Shown here: positions 11,030 through 20,279 of the stretch, in pieces
Numbering within the stretch: position 1 is the first letter of the stretch
Layout of the letters: every line of letters begins with the position of its first letter
Assembly (NCBI GenBank): GCA_963708455.1
Contig: CAVPSQ010000001.1
Span: 1-64,000, forward strand
Length of the DNA stretch: 64,000 bases
Direction of reading: 5' to 3'
From: CAIMUS01 sp963708455
Lineage (GTDB): Bacteria > Pseudomonadota > Gammaproteobacteria > Competibacterales > Competibacteraceae
Translations under genes and position numbers: made by a program
Notes under the pieces: generated by a model
The model's database searches: none
The model's input: only the letters and a program-made list of their open reading frames with translations
Told to the model about the DNA's origin: nothing

Positions 11030-11512
11030 CTATTCACCGACCGTCACCAGCGCCGTCGCAATCAGACGATTATCCGCAAACATGCCTACCTCCCGTAACT
11101 GTTCAAGCCACGGTTTGGCCTGCGCGATGATTCCGGCTTTTTTGGCGCGCAGCACCACACCGACACTACCCACTACCGCCAAACCATGCGCCTGCGCACA
11201 CCGCCGGGCCGCCGCATCGTCCAGAACGGCGCGACACTTCAGAGTGATGGCATGAGCAATAACTTGCGATTCGCCCGGATCGATGTCCCAAATCTGTACG
11301 CTCCCCGGTAATGGGATATCGGCGATACGGCGCAGTGCAGCCCAGTCAATCGCCACATTGGCAGACGAATCCTTGTCTTTACCGGCTTCGACTTCCCGAA
11401 TCACCGTTGCCGGCACCCACACAACCTGTGCCAACTGTTCCAACCAGGCGAGTTGACCGATTCGCGCGAGCAAAATGAGCGGTGAGGCGTTGACTACCCA
11501 GGTTTCAGCCAT
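11030..11512 (-). CDS. PIN-domain toxin, DUF3368 family
   Basis: The 160-residue protein starts MAETWVVNASPLILLARIG, with an Asn where many PIN proteins have the first acidic residue, as in the DUF3368 subgroup. Acidic residues follow in WVPATVIREVEAGK (Glu), IDPGESQVI (Asp, Glu) and AVLDDAAAR (Asp). PIN proteins are RNases that act as toxins when freed from their antitoxin. The start at 11512 overlaps the upstream antitoxin gene by 8 bases, which is why this ATG was preferred to earlier ones. Together the two genes form a UPF0175/DUF3368 pair. Confidence 0.85.
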   Translation of the reverse strand: MAETWVVNASPLILLARIGQLAWLEQLAQVVWVPATVIREVEAGKDKDSSANVAIDWAALRRIADIPLPGSVQIWDIDPGESQVIAHAITLKCRAVLDDAAARRCAQAHGLAVVGSVGVVLRAKKAGIIAQAKPWLEQLREVGMFADNRLIATALVTVGE

Positions 11513-11753
11513 ACACTTCCTGCCAGAGTTCTTCGGGCCGAATCTGCACCACAGGGATCTTCCGCCGGGCCAGTTCGTCGATAAACTCGGCCCGCGACAA
11601 ACCGGCGATTTCGGCGCCCTTGCCCTGGGAAATGCGCTCTTGGGCGTACCATTCCACGGCGGCGGCAAGGCGCATTTCCCGGATTATTTCCTGGGGGGAA
11701 CGGCGCAAAGCGGAATACACATCATCCGGCAGTTCGATGGTCACGGTCGTCAT
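11505..11753 (-). CDS. UPF0175-family antitoxin
   Basis: This 82-residue protein begins with MTTVTIELPDDVYSAL and contains an HTH-like stretch (ISQGKGAEIAGLSRAEFIDELARR) typical of UPF0175 proteins. These are found upstream of DUF3368 PIN toxins and are thought to bind both the toxin and the promoter. The coding region overlaps the toxin start, so the two are translationally coupled. A ribosome site (GAGGAAAT) precedes the ATG. Confidence 0.85.
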   Translation of the reverse strand: MTTVTIELPDDVYSALRRSPQEIIREMRLAAAVEWYAQERISQGKGAEIAGLSRAEFIDELARRKIPVVQIRPEELWQEVYG

Positions 11754-11795
11754 GGAAATTTCCTCACGTACTGTTTTTGCAGCGGCAACCCCAAC

Positions 11796-12203
11796 TCAAT
11801 CGGGCTGAAACAAATCAGGCAGGATCGCCGGGATGGCGCCTTTAGCGAAGTCGCTCACATTGCGGGTCACGATAACCACCGCATTGACTTCCTCGGCAGC
11901 GGCGTGACAGACAGCGTCTTCAAAGTCCGTCAGCGGGCTTGCCAGTGCACGGCGTATCACGGCGTCTGTCATTGGCGCTACCTGTAGCCGGGATAAGAGA
12001 TCGCTCAAAATCAGCCTTGCGCGTGCTGCACCTACGGCTTTTTGCAGAATATAGGCGATGGTCGTAATCGCATGGCCTGCCAGATACCCTTCAACCTGGC
12101 CACATCCTGCGGCATCCAGCGCCCTGGCGGATGCCTGAAAATGAGGGTCGCGTTGCAGCAGAACGTCGAGCGCGACGTTGGTATCGTAGACAACGCGTTT
12201 CAC
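11796..12203 (-). CDS. PIN-domain toxin (VapC-like)
   Basis: The 135-residue PIN protein begins MKRVVYDTNVALDVLLQRDP, carrying the first catalytic Asp (DTN). Further acidic residues lie in TDFEDAVCHAAA and in VIVTRNVSDF near the C-terminus, the usual VapC arrangement for metal-dependent RNA cleavage. It overlaps the upstream antitoxin gene by 4 bases, so the two are coupled. It lies 42 bases beyond the UPF0175/DUF3368 pair on the same strand, and the two modules may be read together. Confidence 0.85.
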   Translation of the reverse strand: MKRVVYDTNVALDVLLQRDPHFQASARALDAAGCGQVEGYLAGHAITTIAYILQKAVGAARARLILSDLLSRLQVAPMTDAVIRRALASPLTDFEDAVCHAAAEEVNAVVIVTRNVSDFAKGAIPAILPDLFQPD

Positions 12204-12451
12204 CGGTATTTTTCTTCAAGATAGCGATGATAATCACGCTGGACGTCGGCATCCGTCATTTCGCCAGCCGTTTTCGCCACCCCGATCAGGCGCTGAGTCC
12301 ACGGGCTCAGCGCCGGCGAGCTGACCTCATCGGGGAGCTGCGCAAACACTTCGGCTACCAATTGCGACACCGATATCTGACGCGCGTGCGCCCAGAACTT
12401 CGCTTTATCTATCAGGCTCTTGTCGAGCCTTACCGTGAGTTTGATCTGCAT
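12200..12451 (-). CDS. antitoxin of the PIN pair (DUF6364-like)
   Basis: The 83-residue protein starts MQIKLTVRLDKSLIDKAKFWAHARQISVSQLVAEVF, a ribbon-helix-helix pattern seen in DUF6364-type antitoxins. The ATG at 12451 was chosen because the fold starts there. A longer reading to 12604 adds low-complexity sequence. The region upstream contains short inverted words (GGTTGCACCCTACAACC) that could hold its promoter and operator. Confidence 0.75.
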   Translation of the reverse strand: MQIKLTVRLDKSLIDKAKFWAHARQISVSQLVAEVFAQLPDEVSSPALSPWTQRLIGVAKTAGEMTDADVQRDYHRYLEEKYR

Positions 12452-12665
12452 AACCGTACTCTGCCATGCCTTTAAAGGTTGCACCCTACAACCATTATAG
12501 CCAGCGGTAGTACCGTTGTATTCCTCCGGTGGTTCTTCCTCTCCGCTGAGACGGTAAGGAAAAAACGAAACCCAGCCGCTAAGCCGCATTTTTCCCCACC
12601 CCACCGACTCCCTGCCCGCGCCACAATCCCTCTCCCGATTCCCTGTCGATGGTGAGGTAGCCGCT

Positions 12666-12947
12666 GTGGAGCCGATAGAACTGCCGCGAGGTCTCGACGA
12701 CGCCCATCAGATTCTGCTGGCCAGCACCGAGGAAATGGTCCCCTTTTTCGGGATGCTGATCGCCGGCGTCCTGCTGGAGCAATTGCTGATCTGCCTGCTG
12801 CTGAGTTTCCTGCTGATCAAACTCTTCCGACGCTTCCGGGACAACCGGCCGGATGGTTATCTCTACCACCGGCTGTACTGGTTCGGGCTGATGCCCTTGA
12901 AGGGCTACAGCGTCATCAATCCCTACCGGCGGTTGTTTCTGCCATGA
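12666..12947 (+). CDS. traL: TraL, type IV secretion (F-type) envelope protein
   Basis: The 93-residue protein has a GTG start. It has the TraL plan: a short polar N-terminus, hydrophobic helices around residues 22-50 (FFGMLIAGVLLEQLLICLLLSFLL) and the C-terminal block YWFGLMPLKGYSVINPYRRLF typical of IncA/C and SXT TraL. It is an inner-membrane part of the mating-pore complex. Its TGA overlaps the traE start (ATGA), so it heads the transfer operon as seen here. No frame problem. Confidence 0.9.
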   Translation: MEPIELPRGLDDAHQILLASTEEMVPFFGMLIAGVLLEQLLICLLLSFLLIKLFRRFRDNRPDGYLYHRLYWFGLMPLKGYSVINPYRRLFLP

Positions 12948-13540
12948 ACCTGGGCCAGTACCTGCAAACCTGGCAGGGCGCCCGGCAGGAGAACCACTGG
13001 GGACGGGTCATCATTCTGCTGCTGGTCGTCAGCAATGTCATCGCCTGGCTCGATGCCCGCCGGGAAGACACCACGGTGATATTGACGCCGCCCACCCTCA
13101 ACGAGGCGGTGACCGTGGCCCGGCAGGCGGCGGACGCCAATTACAAGATGGCGTGGGGGCTGTTCGTGGCGCAACTGCTGGGCAATGTCACTCCCGGCAG
13201 TACCGACCTGATCCTCAGCGCCCTGGATCCGCTGCTGGCGCCCGCCATCTACCAGCCGGTGCATGACGCGGTGGCCGAGCAACTCGGCAGCCTGCGGAAG
13301 GAACAGGTCACCCTCGCCTTCAGTCCCCGCCAGACCCAGTACGATCCGGCCACCGACCGGGTCTACGTGAGCGGAACCCTGACCACCACCGGCGTCTCCG
13401 GCGCCGCCCAGCGCAGCGAGCGGACCTACGAGATGCGGTTCACCATCAAGGATTACCGCCCCCAGTTGACCCAACTGACCGCCTACAGCGGACCGCCCAA
13501 AAAAGCAGGCGGTGAGCCAGCAGCGCCGCCTGCCTCGTAA
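12944..13540 (+). CDS. traE: TraE, inner-membrane core protein of the mating pore (VirB8-like)
   Basis: The 198-residue TraE-family protein has one N-terminal membrane helix (VIILLLVVSNVIAWLD) and a periplasmic domain. The family block LTPPTLNEAVTV and the C-terminal KEQVTLAFSPRQ ... YVSGTLTTTGVSG are recognisable. In F-type systems TraE corresponds to VirB8 and sits with TraL at the inner membrane. Start and stop fit its neighbours, traL overlapping and traK 25 bases on. Confidence 0.9.
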   Translation: MNLGQYLQTWQGARQENHWGRVIILLLVVSNVIAWLDARREDTTVILTPPTLNEAVTVARQAADANYKMAWGLFVAQLLGNVTPGSTDLILSALDPLLAPAIYQPVHDAVAEQLGSLRKEQVTLAFSPRQTQYDPATDRVYVSGTLTTTGVSGAAQRSERTYEMRFTIKDYRPQLTQLTAYSGPPKKAGGEPAAPPAS

Positions 13541-13565
13541 GCCGAGCCGCCTCTGTGGAGACCGC

Positions 13566-14396
13566 ATGAACCGCTACCTGATTGCTGTGTTGCTGCTGCT
13601 GAGCAGTGGCGTCGTACTGGCCAACGGCCGGGAACCGGCGCCGCCGCTGACCCGCGAAGGGGTATGCGGCAGCGCCCTGACGGGAAACACGCTGACCGTC
13701 CGGCCGGGGGTGACCGAAGTCATCCCGGTCGCGCGGGGACACACCAACCGGATCGTCACCCCGTTCCAACAGCCCAACGTCACTACCATGGATAAAACCG
13801 CCACCGTCAAGGTGACCGATCGGGTGGTGTACTTCGCCACCGAGGGCGAACAGCCGGTGTCGCTGTTCATCACCCCGGAAAACAGCGAAGCCGTGGCCCT
13901 GTCGGTGACGCTGGTGCCCTGCGGCATGCCGCCACGGGAACTGGAGCTGCGGCTGGAAGGCGGCCGTTACCCCTTCACCCCGGTGAGCACCGGGCAGGCC
14001 CGGCCAGGGGAGGAACAGCAGCCCTACGTGGACGCGCTGCTCCGGGTCATGCGGGCGCTGGCGCTGGAAGAAATACCCCAGGGCTTCAACCTGCGCCGCT
14101 TCGGCGCCGGCGATCCCGTGCCCGAGTGCGCCCTGGCGGGCATCGAACTGCGGCCGGCCCAGGTGGTGGAGGGCCATCAACTGCTGATCGTCATCGCCCT
14201 GGCCCGCAACGTCGGCGCCGGCGTCACCGAGCTCAGCGAAACCGGTTGCGCCGGACCGCGCACCGCCGCCGTGGCCGCCTGGCCGCGGGTGCGGCTGGAA
14301 GCCGGTCAGGAAACCGAACTGTACGTCGCCCTGCGGCGCCAGTTACCGGAGGACAAAGCCGCCCTGACGCCAAGACCGTCGCTGGTAAAGCGCTGA
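13566..14396 (+). CDS. traK: TraK, secretin-like outer-membrane core protein (VirB9-like)
   Basis: The 276-residue protein has a cleavable signal peptide (MNRYLIAVLLLLSSGVVLANG) and the TraK-type N-terminal domain (TVRPGVTEVIPVARGHTNRIVTPF). TraK works with TraV and TraB as the outer-membrane core complex of F-type conjugation. A ribosome site (GTGGAGA) stands before the ATG and traB begins 9 bases after the stop. The frame is intact. Confidence 0.9.
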   Translation: MNRYLIAVLLLLSSGVVLANGREPAPPLTREGVCGSALTGNTLTVRPGVTEVIPVARGHTNRIVTPFQQPNVTTMDKTATVKVTDRVVYFATEGEQPVSLFITPENSEAVALSVTLVPCGMPPRELELRLEGGRYPFTPVSTGQARPGEEQQPYVDALLRVMRALALEEIPQGFNLRRFGAGDPVPECALAGIELRPAQVVEGHQLLIVIALARNVGAGVTELSETGCAGPRTAAVAAWPRVRLEAGQETELYVALRRQLPEDKAALTPRPSLVKR

Positions 14397-14405
14397 GCCG
14401 CGCCC

Positions 14406-15867
14406 ATGTCGGACTGGTGGACCCGCCTCGATCCCAAATGGCAACGGCTGCTGGTCGTGGCCGGCGTGGTGATCGTGCTGATCGCGGTCATCTATCCCTT
14501 CGTCAGCCAGGACCCGGTCCAGCGACGCCGTGGCGCCCGCGATGAGACGATCAAGCAGATTCTGACGGACAAGGATGTACGCTCGCTGGGGATCGACGGC
14601 GTGGTGGCGGAGTTGCGGACCCTGGCGCAGCGGATGGATAGCCTGAACAAGGACATCCAGCAGATCCAGACCGGCAAATCCACCTCGATGGAAGAAAACC
14701 TGCGCCGGATCCAGGCCGAGGTCGAAGGCCGGCTGAACGAACTCCGGGAGTTGAAAGAAGACGTCAGACGGCTGGCCAGCCGGGCGGAAAGCGCTACGGC
14801 GCTACCCACTGAAGCCAAGGAACCCAGGGAATCCAGGGAACAACCGCCCAAAGGCGGGGACGGCGCCAAACCGGCGGAAGGTGAACCCCCTGCCGCCACG
14901 CCGCCGCCCAGGGCCACACCGCCGGAGCGGCAATCACCGCCCAAACCGGGAACCGTGGATCGCGGAACCCTGGCGCCGGGAACCCTGTTTCAGCCGCCCG
15001 GCCTGGCGGGAGCCGGTCCGAACAAAATCGGCGAACCGCCGCCAGCAGCGCCATCGCCCGGCCTGCTGCCGGCGGCGGCCAAAGCGCCGGCATCACCGCC
15101 GGAAATCCGGGTGCTGCGACAGACAACGGCCAACTCCGAGGGAGAAAAAGCCCCGGTGAGGCCGCCAAAGGTAGCCGGGACAAAGGCGGACCGGCAGGCG
15201 CCCTCGAACTTCGTCGAAAGAGGAAGACGGTTTCCTGCCGGTCAGTATCATCAGCGGTACCCTGCTGACCGGCATGGATGCCGCCACCGGCAAAGGCGCT
15301 CGCGCCGATCCGATCCCGATTCTGCTGCGGGTCAAGCACGAGGCCATCCTGCCCAACCGCTTCACCGTGGATATCCGCGAATGTTTCCTGATCGCCTCCG
15401 GTTATGGCGACCTGAGTTCCGAGCGGGCCTACCTGCGCGCCGAAAATCTGAGCTGTGTTCGCGACGACGGCGGCGTGATCGAGACGACTCTGGAAGCCTA
15501 TGCCGTGGGCGAGGATGGCAAGGCGGGGATACGGGGGCGGCTGGTGAGCAAACAGGGCGCGGTGCTGGCGCGCGCCATGCAGGCGGGCTTTCTGGAAGCG
15601 TTCGCCTCGATGTTCCGGCAGCAGCCGGTCGCCACCATTTCCACCGGGCGGGTGGAGCGGGACGTGCAGTATCAGAGCAATCTCACGCCCCAGGCCGTCG
15701 GCTCGGCGGCGCTGGCCGGCGTCGGCAGCGCCCTGGACCGGCTGGCGCAGTTCTATCTGGACATGGCCGAGGACATGTTCCCGGTCATCGAGGTGGATGC
15801 CGGCCGGCAGATCGACTTCATCGTCCACCGCGGCCAGCGGCTGCGGCTGACCGAGCGGGCGCATTGA
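14406..15867 (+). CDS. traB: TraB, core-complex scaffold (VirB10-like), one frame break
   Basis: About 486 residues: a membrane helix (LLVVAGVVIVLIAVIYPFV), a coiled coil (about residues 50-125), a proline-rich stretch (about 135-200) and the C-terminal VirB10-type domain with FLPVSIISGTLLTGMDA, PNRFTVDIRECFLIASGYGDLSSERAYLR and the ending VDAGRQIDFIVHRGQRL. TraB bridges the inner and outer membranes. The reading frame changes near 15215-15228 (AAGAGGAAGACGG); removing one base joins both halves. A read in the first frame alone would run on into traV, which is by chance in the same frame. Confidence 0.88.
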
Positions 15868-15926
15868 AACTCACCGTCACAGCCCATTTATCGACCCTCT
15901 GCATAGTGACTCACCGGACTATTCTG

Positions 15927-16463
15927 ATGAAGACCCAGTACCTGCTCCTGTTGTTAACCGTCCACCTCGGCATGACCGGCTGCGCCGTATTCGACGCCGT
16001 CTCGGGCAGCGATGCATTCGGCTGTGCGGGGATGCCGGAAGGCGTCCAGTGTCTGTCGGCCAGGGAGGTATACCAGGCGACCGAAACCACGGACACGGTC
16101 CGGGGTGGCGGCCAGCGCCAGGAAAAGGCACGGGTGGAACCGGGCGGCGCCAGCCCGGCCGGGGAGCGTATCCAGGGACCGGCGCCCGCTCTGCGGGTGA
16201 GCAATCCGCTGCCGATCCGGACCCAGTCCCAGGTGATGCGGGTGTGGATCGCGCCCTGGGAGGACGGAACGGGGAACCTGCACTCGACCAGCTTCATTTT
16301 CACCGAAATCGAGCCGCGCCGCTGGCAGTTGGGCATGGCGGCCACCGGGCCGGAGGTGACACTCCGGCCGCTGCACGTGGTGCGGCGTGACGAAGAGCAA
16401 CCCAGAGGAGACAAACTGACCCTGAACGAGAGATCGCCACGAGTCCAACGCCGTAACCAGTAA
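15927..16463 (+). CDS. traV: TraV, outer-membrane lipoprotein of the core complex (VirB7-like)
   Basis: The 178-residue protein has a lipoprotein signal peptide, MKTQYLLLLLTVHLGMTGC, with Cys at about residue 18. The following Cys-containing region (FGCAGMPEGVQCLSAREVYQAT) is typical of TraV, which anchors the TraK/TraB core at the outer membrane. The C-terminal part (VMRVWIAPWEDGTGNLH) also matches the family. It lies between traB and traA in the order known from IncA/C and SXT elements. Confidence 0.88.
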   Translation: MKTQYLLLLLTVHLGMTGCAVFDAVSGSDAFGCAGMPEGVQCLSAREVYQATETTDTVRGGGQRQEKARVEPGGASPAGERIQGPAPALRVSNPLPIRTQSQVMRVWIAPWEDGTGNLHSTSFIFTEIEPRRWQLGMAATGPEVTLRPLHVVRRDEEQPRGDKLTLNERSPRVQRRNQ

Positions 16464-16501
16464 ACCCACTTCTCACTACCTGCATCAGGAGATTAACTGC
16501 G

Positions 16502-16930
16502 ATGCTGACACCATTGCCTTCTTGTTCTTCTTCCTCTTCTTCCCCTTCTTCTCTACTGAACAGTCGCCTGTTGACGGCCTGCCTGCTGGCGGTGCTGGCG
16601 ACGACCGTCATCGCGCCCGAGGCCTGCGCCGGCGTCGGTGGCGCCGAGTTCGATGATATCTATGACAAGCTGGTCGGTTACATGCAGGGAACGCCCGGCC
16701 GGATCGTGATGATTCTGGCCTTTATCGTCGCCGCCATCGCCGCGGTCGTTACCCAGAGTCTGGCCGGTTTCGCTGTCGGTCTGGGCATCGGCATCACCGT
16801 CTACTATGCGCAGGGACTGGTGGATGGCGTCATCGTCGCCACCCTGCCGATCACGCCGCCCGCCCTGACGGTCTTTACGCCACTCGACGCCCTGAATGCG
16901 GTCGGCGCCTTGCCGCTGCTCGTGTCCTGA
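16502..16930 (+). CDS. traA: TraA, F-type pilin precursor
   Basis: The 142-residue prepilin has a long leader (about 43 residues, ending near EACAG) and a mature part with two hydrophobic segments (VMILAFIVAAIAAVV and FAVGLGIGITVYYA) separated by a short loop. This fits F-like pilins, which are inserted in the inner membrane and assembled into the conjugative pilus. A ribosome site (AGGAG, 9 bases before the ATG) supports the start. The leader begins with an unusual Ser-rich run from a TTC/TCT-rich stretch at 16520-16556. Confidence 0.85.
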   Translation: MLTPLPSCSSSSSSPSSLLNSRLLTACLLAVLATTVIAPEACAGVGGAEFDDIYDKLVGYMQGTPGRIVMILAFIVAAIAAVVTQSLAGFAVGLGIGITVYYAQGLVDGVIVATLPITPPALTVFTPLDALNAVGALPLLVS

Positions 16931-17038
16931 GGGCGGCTTCCCAGTTCCAGGGGGCAGGCACAGAAGCCAACCGGGAGATGCCGCTGGCGGTCCTGCCCCC
17001 TGGGACTCCGCCGACAACGCTTGCCTGACCGCAAACCG

Positions 17039-19464
17039 ATGAAAGGTCTACCCACCGCCATTACCCTTCCCGCCAGCCGGGATCGGGCCAGCGAGCTGTT
17101 CCCGGCGCTGGCCTTCGAGCCGGAGCGAAAACTGTTCCTGCTGGCCGACAACAGCATCGGCTTCGGCTTTCTCTGCCAGCCGGCCGTCAGCACGGAGAAT
17201 CTGCAGGAAAACCTCAATGTGCTGTTGAACCTGAACTGGCCGACCGGCACGCTGCTGCAATTTACGCTGTGGACCTCGCCCGACATCGAGCCGTTCCTGG
17301 CCGCCTATAACAACCGGCGGTTCCGCTTGCCGCCGGGCGAGGCGCGCGAGCGGGTCGCCGCCCGCGCCCGGTTTATCCGAGAGGGCGCCCGTGAACCGCT
17401 GGAACCCTATACCGGCGCCCGGGTGCGGGATATTCAACTGCTGATCACGGCCAAGCTGCCACTGGCCGGCGTCGAACCCACCGAGCGGGAACTCGGCGAG
17501 GCCGACGATCGGCGCAACAGCGTGGAACCCAATCTGCGCACGGCGGGATTCGGACCGGTTCCGCTGGAGCCGGAGCAGTACCTGCGGTTCATGGCCTCCC
17601 TCCTGAACTGGGGAGCGGACGCCGGCTGGCGGGAACCGGGCATTCCGCTGTACCGCCCGGACCAGTTGCTGTGCGAGCAGCTCCTGGACTTCGACACCGC
17701 CCTGCGGGTCGATCAGGACGGTCTGTGGCTCGGCGACCGGCGGGTGACGGTGCTGTCGGTCAAGCAATACCCGGAACGGGTATTCCTCGGTAACGCCCTG
17801 CGCTACCTCGGCGATATGACGACCGGCACCCGCGGGGTGCGCGAGAACCTGCTGATCACCGCCACCGTGTTGATCCCGGATGCGGTCAACAGCCGCGCCG
17901 CCCTGGAGCGCAGCGGTCAGTGGGTGGCCCACCAGACCTACAGCCCGCTGCTGAAATTCGTCCCCAAACTGGCGAAGCGCAAACAGGGCTTCGACCTGAT
18001 GCGGGACGCCATGGACAACGGCGACCGCCCGGTCAGGCTGTACCTGGGCTTTGTCCTGTTCACGGCCGCCGGGAGGAGGCGGTCACCGCCGTTTCCAATC
18101 TGCAAACGTTCTACCGGGAAAACGGGTTGCAGGTGCTGCCGGACCGCTATTTCTGCCTGCCGCTGTTCCTGCACTGCCTGCCGTTCGGCGCCGACCGGCA
18201 GGCGCTCAAGGAAACGCACCGCTACCGCACCTGGGCGACCCGCCATGTGGTGCCGCTGCTGCCGGTGCTGGGTGACTGGAAAGGCACCGGCGCGCCGGTG
18301 CTGACCCTGTTTTCCCGTAACGGCCAGGCGATGGGCCTCGATCTGTTTCAGTCGCGCAGCAATTACAACTGTGTCATCGCCGCCGCCAGCGGCAAGGGAA
18401 AAAGCTTTCTCGCCAACCAACTGATCGAGTCCTATCTGGAAACCGGCGGGCGGGTCTGGGTGATCGATGTGGGCCGGTCCTACCAGAAGCTGGCGCGGGT
18501 GCTGCACGGCGAATTCCTGGAGTTCAAGAACGATGGCAGTCTGCGCATCAACCCCTTCGAACTGGTGCGGGACTACAGCGAAGAGGAAGACATGCTGGTG
18601 GGGCTGCTGTCGGCCATGATCGCCCCGACCCGGCCGCTGGCCGATCTGCAAACCGCCGAACTGAAGCGCCTCCTGAAGCAGGCGTGGGATAGCCAGGGAC
18701 ACGACCTGACTCTCGATGACATGGCGGCGGCGCTGCTGGCGGAGCAGGACCCGCGGGTCAGCGACATGGGACGGCAGTTGTATGCCTTTACCCGCGAGGG
18801 CCAGTACGGCCGCTTCTTCAGCGGCGCCAGCAATGTCCGCCTGGAGGCGGATTTCATCGTGATCGAACTGACCGAACTCAAGGGGCGCAAACACCTGCAG
18901 CAGGTGGTGCTGCTGCTGATCATCTATCAGATTCAGCAGGTGATGTACCAGCGGACGGATGAGCTGGAACGGCGCAAGCTCGTGCTCATCGATGAGGCGT
19001 GGGATCTGCTGGGCGCCGGCGACGTGGGCCTGTTTATCGAAACCGGCTATCGGCGGTTCCGCAAGCAGAACGGCGCCGCCGTCACCATCACCCAGGGCTT
19101 GCAGGACCTCTACGACAGCCCTGGCGGTCGGGCGATCATCGACAACTCGGCCAACCGGCTGCTGCTGGGGCAGAGTCCGGACGCCATCACGGCCCTGGAG
19201 AAAGCCGGCCGGCTGGCCTCCCTGGGCGGCGGCGGTTATCTGCTGTTGCGGACCGTGCACACCCAACCGGGGGCCTATGCCGAGGTGCTGTGCCTGACCG
19301 AATTCGGCGCCGGCGTCGGCCGGGTCATCGTCGATCCCTACACCCAACTGCTCTACTCCACCAAGCCCGCCGATGTCAGCGCCCTGCAGGAACTGATGGC
19401 GCAGGGCCTGACGCAGGACCAGGCGATCAGAACGCTGCTGGAACGGCGGAGAGCGGCGCCATGA
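17039..19464 (+). CDS. traC: TraC, conjugation ATPase (VirB4-like), one frame break
   Basis: About 805 residues: N-terminal TraC domain (LPASRDRASELFPALAFEPERKLFLL) and ATPase core with Walker A (ASGKGKS) and Walker B (KLVLIDEAWDLL), followed by the VirB4 motif RRFRKQNGAAVTITQGLQDL. TraC powers pilus assembly from the inner membrane. The frame changes near 18065-18080 (GCCGCCGGGAGGAGG); one base there joins the halves. The ATG at 17039 lacks a clear ribosome site, and an in-frame TTG at 17021 is an alternative. The gap from traA (about 110 bases) is where IncA/C elements carry dsbC, which is absent here. Confidence 0.88.
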
Positions 19465-19769
19465 AGCTCGTCACCGCCGGGCTGGTCGGGGTGCTCGCGG
19501 GCGCCGTGGGCGGTTTCTCCGCCGGCGTCTGGTCGCTCAGGGAGTTGCGCGCGGACCTCGCCAGCCGTCCCCCGGTCGCCATTCTGGACGTGGCGAAGGT
19601 GGTGCAGGAGACACCCGGCGCGACCGGCGAGGCTGCAGAGGCGCATTCCAGGCGCATCCTGGAAAAAGTGGGCGGCCAGGTGAAAACGCTGAGCGACGCC
19701 GGTTATGTCGTGCTGGACAGCAAAGCCGTCCTGGGAGCGCCGGAGGATCTGTATGTGCCTACGGAGTAA
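19461..19769 (+). CDS. trbI: TrbI-like F-type transfer protein
   Basis: The 102-residue protein has a membrane anchor at residues 5-25 and the pattern RPPVAILDVAKVVQ ... GGQVKTLSDAGYVVLDSKAVLGAPEDLYVP typical of F-type TrbI, a small inner-membrane protein linked to pilus retraction. The ATG overlaps the traC stop (ATGA) and the end overlaps the traF start. The position between traC and traF/traW agrees with other MPF-F operons. Confidence 0.8.
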   Translation: MKLVTAGLVGVLAGAVGGFSAGVWSLRELRADLASRPPVAILDVAKVVQETPGATGEAAEAHSRRILEKVGGQVKTLSDAGYVVLDSKAVLGAPEDLYVPTE

Positions 19770-20272
19770 ATCACGACGTTTCGCTGTCGGCGCGCTGCTG
19801 ATCGCGCTGGTGTTCGTCGGCCTGGGACAGTGGGTCAGCGACGCGCTTTCGCCTCGGCATCGGCGTGCAGAACGCCCTGTGTCTGCCCTATCGGGTGTTT
19901 CTGATCGATACCTACCAGCCGCACCCGGCCCGCGATGAGTATCTCGCCTTTCGAGGGGACGAGCGCCTGGCGCCTTACTTCCAGGCTGGCGTCACGCTGA
20001 TCAAGGCCGTGCGGGGGCTGCCGGGCGACCGGGTCCAGATCGGCGACCGGATCGCGGTGAACGGCAATACCCTGGCGACCCCGCTGCCGGGCCTGGGAGT
20101 GACTCCGCTGGCGTTTACGCTGGGCCGGCAACCAACCGCCTTCCAGCGCGACGAGCCGGTGCCGGCCGCAAGCTATTTTGTGATGGGGACTACCGCGGAC
20201 AGTTACGATTCCCGCTACTGGGGTTATGTCCGGCAGGCGCAGGTGCTGGGACGCGCCTATCCGCTGTGGTAG
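19753..20272 (+). CDS. traF: TraF, conjugative signal peptidase (S26 family), one frame break
   Basis: About 172 residues: N-terminal membrane helix (VGALLIALVFVGLGQWV), then CLPYRVFLIDTYQP, the Lys block LIKAVRGLPGDRVQIGDRIAVNG and the signature DSRYWGYV found in S26 peptidases. In IncA/C and SXT elements this enzyme is thought to process pilin and other exported transfer proteins. The catalytic Lys is visible, while the Ser cannot be assigned with certainty because the frame breaks nearby, near 19845-19860. The ATG lies inside the end of trbI. Confidence 0.8.
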
Positions 20273-20279
20273 CGACGGT

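Noticed and set aside
17938..19347. Long minus-strand frame opposite traC
   Set aside because: High-GC antisense shadow; the plus strand has clear Walker motifs.
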